Shown: positions 45,522-54,768 of the stretch, piece by piece | Layout: each line of letters begins with the position of its first letter | Numbering within the stretch: position 1 is the stretch's first letter | DNA from: Corynespora cassiicola | Taxonomy: Eukaryota; Ascomycota; Dothideomycetes; Pleosporales; Corynesporascaceae | Reading direction: 5' to 3' | DNA: 64,000 bases | Assembly (NCBI GenBank): GCA_022059125.1 | Contig: JAEUWY010000016.1 | Location: 496,001-560,000, forward strand | The notes under the pieces: model-generated | The model's input: only the letters and a program-made list of their open reading frames with translations | Databases searched by the model: none | What the model was told of the DNA's origin: nothing | Program-made: the position numbers and the translations under genes

Positions 45522-46063
45522 AAAAAAGTATTGCGTCTCTTTCCTGGGTCGACATTATCTCGCTGGCGGTTTTGGAAGGGCCTTGTCATTGATGGCGTTG
45601 GCTGAATACCCTTTCATATTTCAGTATGATGGGAAGGAATGGTGTTTCGATGGTGTTTGGGAATTGTATTGCCTTTGGGTTTCTGTTCTTACACATTAAA
45701 GGTCATTGGACATTGGATAGGAGGATCCACGGGTACGGATAGTAGATAGTTTTAGCACATCGCTCTAGGATTACTAGCAAAGTCATTCCTATTACAATGG
45801 TCTTTCTTCTTTACACAACTTTTGCGTCTTCCCACATGCGACCGTGCTGTTGTTCCATCTAGATAGGGCGGCTTGATACATTCTCTGGATAGAACCGTGT
45901 TGGCTTGAAAAGAGAGGAGAGTTAGTAAAGCTTGGTTTGCTTACTAAGGACGGTGACATCAACCCTGCCTAATGCAAATGCGGAATGTCCGTCGCCGCGT
46001 TCCGACGATAATTTTTGGGCCTCGACGCCGATCCGCGCAGAGTCACCAGGAAATGCTCCTCTG
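45522..46063. other. RAD21 3' flank and SUA5 promoter/leader
   Basis: About 540 bp. Starts with A-rich 3' flank. The SUA5 frame is open back to 45932 but contains no ATG before 46064, so this part is read as leader. Confidence 0.5.
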
Positions 46064-47581
46064 ATGCCCATACGCTGCCTTCGCCTCCCAAATGTCCACT
46101 TCACACCAAAACTCTTCTCTCCGTTCCGCCTACTACAAACTCTGGCGCAAGTCGCTGCTGCAGAGTCACAACCTATCCCTACTGCCCCGCTGAGCCTCCG
46201 CCCACACCAGTCATACCCCTCGTCCACGCCGACCACGATGGAGACGGACATACTACCTGTAAATCCCACCAAGCTGGGTCGCATAACATTCACAAAGTCT
46301 GGTGATGGACTTGTCGATACTTGGGACATAGATTATGAGCCAGGCAAGGACTATGAAAGCTTGCGACGGGCTGCGGCGGAGCTGTCCACCACCGATACAC
46401 CAGTCGCCTTTCCAACAGAGACTGTCTATGGCCTGGGAGCCGATGCCACTCGAAGCGCCGCTGTACGCGCCATATTCGCTGCAAAGGGGAGGCCAGCCGA
46501 TAACCCTCTCATCGTCCACGTCCACTCAATGTCTCAGCTAAGGGCCCTCTTAGCTGGCGATGCGACCGCAAATATGACCAAGGATATTCCAGATCCCATA
46601 CCGGAGATATACAAGCCCTTGATACGGAAGTTTTGGCCAGGTCCTTTGACCATTATTCTGCCTACTCCCGAGAACTCTCTTTTAGCACCAGAGGTCACGG
46701 CAGGATTGAATACCTTTGGTGCTCGTATGCCGCGAAGCATCCTTTCCCTTGCTCTTATGCGACTTGCCAATGTGCCGCTTGCAGGGCCTTCAGCAAATGC
46801 ATCCACAAGGCCCTCCCCAACCGCCGCTGAGCATGTCAAGGACGATCTAGAAGGGCGTATTCATACCATCATTGACGGGGGCCCATGTGAGGTTGGTGTC
46901 GAGAGCACCGTTGTGGATGGCTTAGCATACCCACCTGCTATCCTTCGCCCAGGGGGTGTTACAGTGGAGCAGCTGCGACAGTGTCCTGGCTGGGAAAAGG
47001 TCGTGGTGGGCTACAAGGACGCACACGAGAAGGGCATTACGCCTCGGGCGCCTGGGATGAAGTACAGACATTACTCTCCCAAGGCAACCGTCATCCTCCA
47101 CGAAGGTGGCACAAGCGCTCCCACGTCGGAAGATATTTTGAAAGTCACCAGGCAATCTGTTGGGATTATCCGGTCCAAGTCCTGGCCGTTGGCCTTGGGG
47201 CTCTCTGTTGGCCACAAGGATACGGTTGTGCGGCAGTCCAATGGCGGACATGCGAACGGCTCGCACGCTTCATGTCCTTCCAACGTGGAAAACGAGAACG
47301 ATTCTGCGTCCAACCTCTTACGGTCTGTCGTACAGCATGAGATACCCCACGCGGAACACTATTCCTTGGAAACTGGCTCGGCGTCCCCGGTAGATGTTTG
47401 GGACATAGATCTAGGTGCAGAAACAGAGGGTGTAGCCAGGGGCCTATTTTCCGCGCTGCGCGAGCTGGATAAAAAGGGCGTGGATGTCATATTCGTGGAG
47501 GGCATTGACGACACCACTGGCGACGATATCGCAGCTGCCGTCATGAACAGGCTTCGCAAGGCAGCAGAAATCCGAATCTAA
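46064..47581 (+). CDS. SUA5: Threonylcarbamoyl-AMP synthase Sua5
   Basis: 505 residues, no introns. Sua5 makes threonylcarbamoyl-AMP from threonine, bicarbonate and ATP, the first step of the universal t6A37 modification of ANN-decoding tRNAs. The YrdC domain shows VAFPTETVYGLGADA, the KGRPADNPLIVHV nucleotide-binding motif and the SAN motif in LAGPSANASTRPSPT, with DGGPCEVGVESTVVD. The linker PGMKYRHYSPKA and the C-terminal Sua5 domain follow. The first ATG gives a basic, acid-free N-terminus (MPIRCLRLPNVHFTPKLFS) like a mitochondrial presequence. A second in-frame ATG at 46238 would give a 447-residue cytosolic form, closer to yeast Sua5 (426). The stop is 151 bp from the convergent kelch gene. 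Confidence 0.93.
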   Translation: MPIRCLRLPNVHFTPKLFSPFRLLQTLAQVAAAESQPIPTAPLSLRPHQSYPSSTPTTMETDILPVNPTKLGRITFTKSGDGLVDTWDIDYEPGKDYESLRRAAAELSTTDTPVAFPTETVYGLGADATRSAAVRAIFAAKGRPADNPLIVHVHSMSQLRALLAGDATANMTKDIPDPIPEIYKPLIRKFWPGPLTIILPTPENSLLAPEVTAGLNTFGARMPRSILSLALMRLANVPLAGPSANASTRPSPTAAEHVKDDLEGRIHTIIDGGPCEVGVESTVVDGLAYPPAILRPGGVTVEQLRQCPGWEKVVVGYKDAHEKGITPRAPGMKYRHYSPKATVILHEGGTSAPTSEDILKVTRQSVGIIRSKSWPLALGLSVGHKDTVVRQSNGGHANGSHASCPSNVENENDSASNLLRSVVQHEIPHAEHYSLETGSASPVDVWDIDLGAETEGVARGLFSALRELDKKGVDVIFVEGIDDTTGDDIAAAVMNRLRKAAEIRI

Positions 47582-47732
47582 GCATGAAGGAATTCTACCA
47601 TATGACGGGGTTACTGCGATATGGTGGAGTCAGAGTTTTGAATGTCACCAAAAGCGATGCAGATATGACCTGGATGAATTACATTAGATAGCGTTAATTA
47701 CATCATCATTAAGATTAATTCAAGAAATGGCC

Positions 47733-49781
47733 TCACTGGCCCCCACTTGTTGGCGGCCTTTTTGAGGGTTGAGAAGTTGCCTCTAGTTCTTGTGCTGGAC
47801 TAGGCGGGTCATAGATCCTCCGCCCATCTCCACTCCCTTGCAATTCGTGCGCCTCGGTAGCTTGATAGTACGTATATCTTGCCTTGCCGTCGGTCTCAAA
47901 AAACAGCTTGGCGTTGCCATCTGTCTCGAAGGGGCCAACTGACTCCTCTTCGGTAACCGCAGGGCTCTTGGCCGGTTCAGGTTTGCTCTTTCTCTTCCGC
48001 AGAAAGAAGAACAAAGCTGCACTTATGATGGCCAGACCTACGATACCTCCAACCACGGCGCCTATGATGACTCCCTTGTTGGGGTTCGAGGACGACCGTG
48101 AGTCTTGGAGGGATCCGTTGTCGTCTGGATCGCTCGGTGAACCACTGCCTGTGGGCATCGGAGTTTCTGGACTTCCGCCGTTGAACACTGCCTCGAGGCC
48201 TGGCGTGTTGAATCCAGCTGACGGTGCACTCTTGGTGGCACCCCCGTCTGAATCGCCGCCGATAATATTGTAGATTGCACTCGGAACAGCGTATGCGCTC
48301 GTCGTAGTCGGTGCCTCGTAGCGGGACGTCCAGTTCAAGCTTGTCATGTCGAAAAGCCGTAGTCCATAGTTTTCTTGGTCGCACGCCTCATCCACCTCAT
48401 TCACCTTCTTCATGAAACCTCCATATGTGACCATGTATCGGTCAGCCACCTTGGAGCAACTATGCAATCTCCTCGCGACGGAATCGACTTCAACGCGGAT
48501 CCAGTGGAAGGTGGGGATTGTAAGAATGTACATGTCGCTAAACGCATCTTCAGATGACGATGTCTCTCCGCCGTAGATGTAAATGTTATGGCTACTGTTG
48601 TCTGGAGCACTTGCTACGACGCTGCAGAATGAGGAGCGAGCCGGTGGGTATGCTCCGCCCTCTGCTGTTGTCTCTTGGTTATACCAATTTCCCGACCCGG
48701 AGTCGTAAACAAGCACTTTTCTCATACTTTCCATCTAAAACAGCATGGAGTCAGTATACTTCTGAAGCTTTGGTGAACGTGGGCGCGCAATCAAACTTAC
48801 CGTCTCCGCAGGCCTTTTGCGTACGCCTCCGATGAGAACGGAAATCCCACCATTCTCCGTCTCGGTGCCAGGCAAGGAGACAAACTCCCCAAACTCGGAC
48901 CATGGACTAGTCACCTGGTTATCCGTCGTCTGATTGGTCCATTTCCAGCTCTTAGGATCGAATGTTAGAATGTTGCCATTCCCTAGCACATCAGCCTCCG
49001 TCGTCGGGCCAGCCACATATTCAAAAGGCCATTCTGAATTCGGATTCAGCGCCTTTGCGCCCACATAATTGGAGCCCGAGAAGACGTAACCCTGCTCTTT
49101 CTTTGCATTCCAACCGAAATAGCCACAGCACATGGTACCCTGCGCTGTAGGGCCTGTTTCGGGTTGCAGTGCTGGTTCACTTCCCCAGTTGTCGCTCGAG
49201 ATGTCGTACGTGAAGATTGTACCAGCCGTGTAGCTCGTCCAGTTCGTGGGGATGAATTGTCCTTGTTCGGTAAGGTAGGGGCGGCCTGCAACCTGTCCGC
49301 CGGTGATGTATAGGCGGCTTGAATCGCCCCAGAAAGCTCCTTGGAAAAAGAGGGTGACAAAGCTAGGGACTGGCTTCGATTCCATGATGGAAGTGTCGCT
49401 CATATCACGGGATGCAGTGAAGTCAGCGATTCGAAGGTAGTGGTCTAGATGGCATACTAATTAGTTGAGGCTCTGCATGTAAGGGCATTTGGGCAAGTCG
49501 TACTTGTGACTTCGAAGGGTTTAGATGTGCCATTACGGACATAGGACGTGCCGCCAAAGAAATATACCTTGTTGTTGCTAACGACGGCTGGTGTTGGTTA
49601 GCATAAGCCTCGGGGGAAAAAAAGCACCAGGAAGCGTACCTCTAACATCCTTGCGATTGCACGTATCCAAGGGCTTCAGATCATCGACGTTTACAGCGAG
49701 GGAGACTTCCGCTCCCACGTAGTGCAAAAGCCATGCTAGGGCAATCATCAACGTGCCCGGGTGTCGCAAAGAGCAAAACAT
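47733..49781 (-). CDS. Secretory kelch-type single-pass membrane protein
   Basis: Four exons: 49781-49640, 49587-49504, 49456-48801, 48734-47733; 627 residues. A signal peptide (MFCSLRHPGTLMIALAWLLHYVGA) precedes a beta-propeller-like region with kelch-style strands: VYFFGGTSYV, RLYITGGQVAG, ISVLIGGV, NIYIYGGE, YMVTYGGF. These blades are typical of fungal galactose-oxidase/kelch ectodomains. A Ser/Gly-rich stalk leads to a membrane helix at about 505-527 (GVIIGAVVGGIVGLAIISAALFFFL) with the stop-transfer RKRKSK, and a 100-residue cytoplasmic tail. Introns are 52, 47 and 66 nt; the 47-nt one is the least certain, as its junction gives an unremarkable VTICHLDHYL. The ligand and role are unknown; a cell-surface sensor is one possibility. 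Confidence 0.8.
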
Positions 49782-50976
49782 GGCTGGGACGATCTGCAGC
49801 GGCGAAACAGGATGCTCTGATGTTGATTGTTAGTTGGTGGAGGACTGCAGTCCCCGCATGTAAAACTATCGTCAGTCGGAGAAGAGGTCTGAGAAATCAG
49901 TCACGTCAGAGCCCAGAAAAGTACGAGGGAAAGGTCACACAGGTATATGGGCGACCGGTACGATCCTGCCCACGGCTGGGCCATGAGCTGACAGGGAGAC
50001 CGCCTTGCTCATTTCCGCCAGAACGTCTATTTGCCTGCTTCGGGCTATATTGCAGGCTGGGCATTGCTGTGACTGGAGGAATCCATCGTGGGGGCTGGGT
50101 CGCAAATGACAGCGGCATGGTCGAAGGATCCATAGGCTTGACGAGAACGCCCAGTATTGTGAAAGCTGAGCTGCAGTCTCCCTGGTCTCGCACGAGTAGG
50201 AAACCAAGCCTGTCTCAACCAGCCTGAATTGCCTTGTGCGAAGAGGTGGCATTGCATTGTATTCTCATGGCTCGAGGTTGACACGAAATGGCTTCGGGGC
50301 ATTTGGGTTGCTCCCGGGGTACGAGGCTTGGAAGCCTCGCATGCACGTCCACCTTCTGCATGCAGCTTCAGCCACAAATGCTTACCCGAGCCCTAAGCAC
50401 CCGTGGCGCTTGGAAGATTGGCCTGCGCGATGACATTGATGACGAGTGGGATCCAGCGGAAGATCTACATGGCGTTCTTTGCAGGTTTAATCTTGCGGGT
50501 CATGTCCACATGTCACGGTGCGAACAACGAGGCGCGAACAGATAGTACCTAGACATGTAGCATACATCGTGATGTAGGTGTCTGGGGGTGAGACACAACT
50601 AAACATAGCCTAGCCGATCCTTCCGGCAAGTATTAATCCGAATACGTACTTTAACTTTGCATGGCAGCGCCATCCGTGGGTGGGCCAGGTCATGCGGCTT
50701 CCAGGCAACACTCCATCTTGCATTGCAGTCCAACGTTGTCAAGAACATGTCACGATCCACAGGCAAGAAAATCCACGCAATAGATCATCATTTGTGGCGA
50801 AGCATTCAATGCTGAGAATGAATGATGTTTAGCGATGTTTGCCGTCCACCGCGGGTTTGACTGTGTCTAGCACACAGCTCATGGCCCCGATAAACGACTT
50901 CCAACAGAATGCATCACTACAAATGCATCCTTAATTGCCTTCCACAAGAACAAAGTGCAATCCTCTGCGTTCCACA
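49782..50976. other. Divergent intergenic region
   Basis: About 1.2 kb with promoters for the kelch gene (-) and the secreted-protein gene (+). Frames such as 49733-50227 carry no family features. Nothing repetitive stands out. Confidence 0.5.
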
Positions 50977-52097
50977 ATGTACAAATCCGTACTTTTCTCG
51001 TCCCTCCTAGGCGTTCTGATCACAACTCCCAACGCCAACTCAGTGAATGCCTACACGGATAAACCCACAGGATCCGTCACAGTATCAGTGACAGTCACAG
51101 TCACAGAGACTGCAGAATGTACCACGGTAAGGAATCCAGAGTTTTCCTTTTCCTTGAACGCCCCGGCATGTCCATCCTATGACGACGAGGGCCCCCACCC
51201 GGAATCAGCGTGGCGTAGATTCAATGCCAGTAGCAGTAGCATGGAGCTAAAGATTTCCTGCCATTGCTCAATCATGTGCCCGCCCCACACCATATCTCTT
51301 AAAATGTCCTCCGTGCCGTTGCTGAGCACCACGAATACAGCTGGGTAAAGCAGCTTGAACTGGTATAGTACCGGGAGCTGGGACTGGAACGAGACCAAGA
51401 CTAGTGTTCAGTGCTCAGGGACTGGACCGACAACACTGCTCACATTGTTCTCTGGAGCAACGAGTGGCGTGCACGAGGCGAGTAGTATACATGGATTGGC
51501 ATACCAAGTCTACTGGCATGTTGACAGACTCAATCTTTGACGACCGAAGCACCTCCATCCCTGAGCAGTTCTACGGTGCCATCAGACACAGCTCATGAGA
51601 GCTCGCTTCATCCTAGCCCTGAGCTACTCACGCCAGATGTGTCTTCATCTACACCAGAGCCCCAATTGACCTCTGACCCTCTTCAGAGCAGCACTTCCGA
51701 TTCGCCACCACCGCCACCAGCAAGTGAGTCAAGCATCACCACCGGAAGCTCGGAAGGGGTACCTAGCAATCTGCTGCCATCAAGTGACTCTACTCTAGAG
51801 ACACTCCTATCATCCTCTGGCCTTCCTGCTTCGACGTCTACAGCTACACCTGAGCCTACGCCTACGCCTACTCCCTCAGCAGGCCCGGAACCCACACTCA
51901 GCGATCTCCCGCCCGAGTTCTCGAGCGATATTCCCGAGTGGACTGAAACGGGACAACCATCCCCATCCAAATTTCCCGAGGATCCGCCATCCAGCGACGA
52001 ACCCGTACTGAGCGAGATGACGAGTATCTTCGGGACGGGTGGCAATTGGGGCGCGCAAGCAACGCACAAGAGGGCGGTTCTGACTCGTCGGCCTTGA
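50977..52097 (+). CDS. Secreted Ser/Thr/Pro-rich protein (tentative model)
   Basis: Exon 1 (50977-51126) encodes a signal peptide (MYKSVLFSSLLGVLI...NSVNA) and a Thr/Val-rich stretch ending in TVTVTETAECTT. A GTAAGG donor follows. The next clearly coding block is a Ser/Thr/Pro-rich frame ending at 52097. Joining at the CAG ending 51527 keeps phase and gives TTQSLTTEAPPSLSSS, for 239 residues in all. The implied 401-nt intron is long for this genome, so an extra small exon within 51127-51527 is possible. The body resembles O-glycosylated wall or extracellular proteins, and the last residues (HKRAVLTRRP) are basic, with no GPI signal or membrane helix. No catalytic domain is visible. Confidence 0.5.
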
Positions 52098-53049
52098 GTG
52101 GGTGCTCTTGTAATTTTAAGACGCTCAAAGGGGGAAGAGAGGTTAGGATAAACGTGCGAGATGCCAAGGCGTGTGATGGGCAAAGATGATCGGAGAAGTG
52201 GGCGTTGGTGTGAGGTGGCCCGTACCAGACTTGGGCCTGCCCTGAATTGTACCAGCTCCTGGATGACGTAGTCAGTAGTTATCACAATCAAGCGCATACA
52301 TCACAGTTCATGTTGATGCCGTGACGAGATGCGAAGTAGAGAACGGAGTGCCTCGCACACAGTTTACGCAGTGTCCAAGACAATATAGCGGCGCCTCGGT
52401 GCGCCATGGTGCGCGCCGTGGGCAATCTCGCAGCACCTCGGCGGCAGGCAAAAGCGCCGAAACAAGCCGGAGACATGGGAGGGCGTTCCCTGGGCATGAG
52501 TCAGGTGTTCACCTGGCAGCATGGAAACACCTGGCGAAGATTTCATGCGCAGGCGGGGTCGCCAATACATCAAAAAGCCGTGAGGCTGTCGATAAACAAA
52601 TTTCATGAATTGAATATGCCTGACCGAGGGTTGTAATCAGTAGGGCGGTAGAATGATTAGAAACCGCACGGCGTTCAGTCTGAGTCAAGTAGTCGCCGTA
52701 CTTGAGCTATCGGCCATCTCTTCCCATAAAACCAAAGCAAAGTGGTGGTAGACTCAGCAATCCGTCATGTGTCATAATGTCATGACCTCTTTAACGCCAA
52801 TCCGTGTAACCGATTCCATAGCCATTTAGTGGACAGCTTGAGGCCGCGCCAGTCGCAATCGCGACATCCTTTCGGGGTCGAGATCTCGATGACGTGGGGC
52901 TTCTCGGTCATGGTCGAGCTCGTGGTCGTGGTAGGGGTGCGCGCTCCGTCGCTTAATGTCGAATGTTCTTGTACACTGTTGAGGCCCACAGGAGTCTTGA
53001 AACTACTCCGTTCTCGCGCCCTCACCTGCACTGTGGGCCTCGCCTCATG
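52098..53049. other. Convergent intergenic region
   Basis: About 950 bp. Mostly unremarkable. A minus-strand ATG frame at 52911-52780 encodes 43 residues with a CRDCDW motif, but it lacks any other support. Confidence 0.45.
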
Positions 53050-53704
53050 CTAATCGATACCGTGTTGGCGCTTGAGCTTTTCTAAGTTCTCCTGGCGCTC
53101 TGCGAGGTCGTTCGCTGCCTTGGCCATCTTCTCTGGCTGGTGATATAGCACTGGAGATGGAGGGTTAGCGGGCGCATGGTGGGCAAGGGGATGGCGGACG
53201 AGCAGGGCAAACTTACCGACGAGGTATCGGTTCTGGAAGTTGAAGCCGTTGAGCTTGTCGCAGGCTGATTTCGCATCCATTACGTCTTCATAGACCACAA
53301 ACGCGGTGCCCTTTGTGGCGCTAGCGATGCCCTGGCGGATTTGACTGCAGTCGGTCAGCACACGGATACATGGAGGATGCGCGGCGCAGGGGATGGAGGG
53401 CGCGACAGGAGCGACGGGATGAGACATACCGCACAGGGCCGAACTTGCCGAAGAGGTCGAAGAGTTCTTCTGGAGTAACGTTGAAGCTGGGGCAGACAGT
53501 CAGCAGGCAGCGGGCGAGCGGGGAAGGGGACAAGGTACTGACCTCAGATTCTTTACAAACAGAGCTCTGCAGGGCGAGGTCATGTTAGCGCAGGTGGTGT
53601 GGGTTGGGGGTTGGCAGCGGCGATAGGCGGACATTGAGGGCGCGACAAAGGCGTGGGGCGACATACCGGTTCACTTCTGGGGCAAGCTTTCCGCCGCGAC
53701 TCAT
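53050..53704 (-). CDS. Splicing factor 3B subunit 6 (p14/SF3b14a)
   Basis: Five exons: 53704-53667, 53566-53543, 53486-53430, 53344-53217, 53150-53050; 115 residues. The protein is the RRM subunit of SF3b in U2 snRNP that crosslinks to the branch-point adenosine. RNP2 is LFVKNLSF and RNP1 is [39 protein letters not shown] and the C-terminal LKRQHGID are nearly invariant in the family. All junctions restore this sequence, and all donors are GT(A/C)(T/A/C)G-like with CAG acceptors. The second exon is only 24 nt. The length is close to human SF3B6 (125). Divergent from the JmjC gene across a repeat-filled kilobase. Confidence 0.95.
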
Positions 53705-53872
53705 ACTTTGGCGACTGTGTGTGGGCTGAAAAGACTGGCTGCTGGATGCGCGGGTCCGAAGATGGGCGAGGGTGGTGAAGGGTGGGTTGGAGGTTCGACG
53801 GCCGGCGAAGATGTTGGCGATGGAGCCCGTGCGTGGCGTTGGCGTCGTCACGTGGAGGCCGTGTCCGGTGAG

Positions 53873-53937
53873 GGCAGGACAGGGCAGGGCAGGGCAGGGC
53901 AGGGCAGGGCAGGGCAGGGCAGGCAGGCAGGCAGGCA
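53873..53937. repeat. (AGGGC)n pentanucleotide then (AGGC)n repeat
   Basis: Some eight GGGCA units run into GGCA units. A second copy of the same pentamer lies at 53975-54011. Confidence 0.9.
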
Positions 53938-53974
53938 GGGAGGGCAGCTGGGGAAGCGGCGGGCGGGCGGCGGG

Positions 53975-54011
53975 CAGGGCAGGGCAGGGCAGGGCAGGGC
54001 AGGGCAGGGCA
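53975..54011. repeat. (AGGGC)n pentanucleotide repeat, second block
   Basis: Same unit as the block 40 bp to the left; probably one array split by intervening GC-rich sequence. Confidence 0.85.
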
Positions 54012-54056
54012 GGCGCGAGGCAGGAGGCGGAAGGCGCGAGTCGTCGGGGGCAAGAG

Positions 54057-54089
54057 CAGCAGAGCAGCAGAGCAGCAGAGCAGCAGAGG
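54057..54089. repeat. (AGCAGCAG)n octamer repeat
   Basis: About four copies of an AGCAGCAG unit. Confidence 0.85.
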
Positions 54090-54293
54090 GCGCAAAGCAG
54101 AGCGGCGAGCTGGAGCGCAACGGTGCAACGGTACATGGGCTGGGCTGGGGAGCACCGCGCACCGCGCACCGCGCACCCACTCGGCGGGCTTTTCAGCTCC
54201 AGCGAATGAGCGGCCGGCGTGCGCCTCACTCAACCGGCCGCTGCCCTCTGCCTCCAGCGCCTCCACCACCAGAGCGAGGCCAGCGCCAGAGCC

Positions 54294-54327
54294 GCACCGC
54301 ACCGCACCGCACCGCACCGCACCGCAC
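54294..54327. repeat. (CCGCA)n pentanucleotide repeat
   Basis: Six to seven CCGCA units upstream of the JmjC gene. Confidence 0.85.
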
Positions 54328-54410
54328 TCGCTCCCCCAGCGCCGCGCCCGCCCATTGCGAGCGAGACGCGATCCCGTCTGCCCTGCGCGCCCTCGTTGCC
54401 GCCGCGCCGC

Positions 54411-54435
54411 CTGCTGCTGCTGCTGCTGCTGCTGC
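54411..54435. repeat. (CTG)n trinucleotide repeat
   Basis: About eight CTG units followed by CCGCTGCCGCTGCCGCT. Confidence 0.85.
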
Positions 54436-54768
54436 CGCTGCCGCTGCCGCTCCCCGCAGACCCCGGCCCCGTCGCTGCGCAGTCGAGCGCTGCTGCGCGG
54501 ACTGAGATCTGAACCATCACTCTTTTTCCCCGCCATTTCTCCCCCAGCACCCTCCCACCGCACGCCCACGCTCGCTCATCGCACCCTCCCCTCGCGCCTC
54601 CGTCGCCGCGGCCGTCAGGATATGCCGTCTTCGGCGACCACCTTGAACGCCTGTCCTCGTCGCGCTGCCGCTCCGTAGCGACCAGACTCTGAGACGCCTG
54701 CACCGACCGCACCTCCGAAGACCTCAACCCCCCCTTCAATCCGCCCCCCGGCGCCCGCAATTATCACC

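Larger units (their letters stand above)
53705..54768. promoter_or_regulatory. GC-rich, repeat-filled divergent promoter region
   Basis: 1,064 bp between the start codons of the SF3B6 and JmjC genes. At least five different tandem repeats are packed in here (listed separately). The right part is C-rich, ending in CAATTATCACCATG. Long frames on both strands (for example minus 53580-54569) are low-complexity products of the repeats. Confidence 0.55.

Noticed and set aside
53580..54569. 329-residue minus-strand frame upstream of SF3B6
   Set aside because: Consists of translated tandem repeats (Pro/Ala/Cys and Arg/Gly runs).
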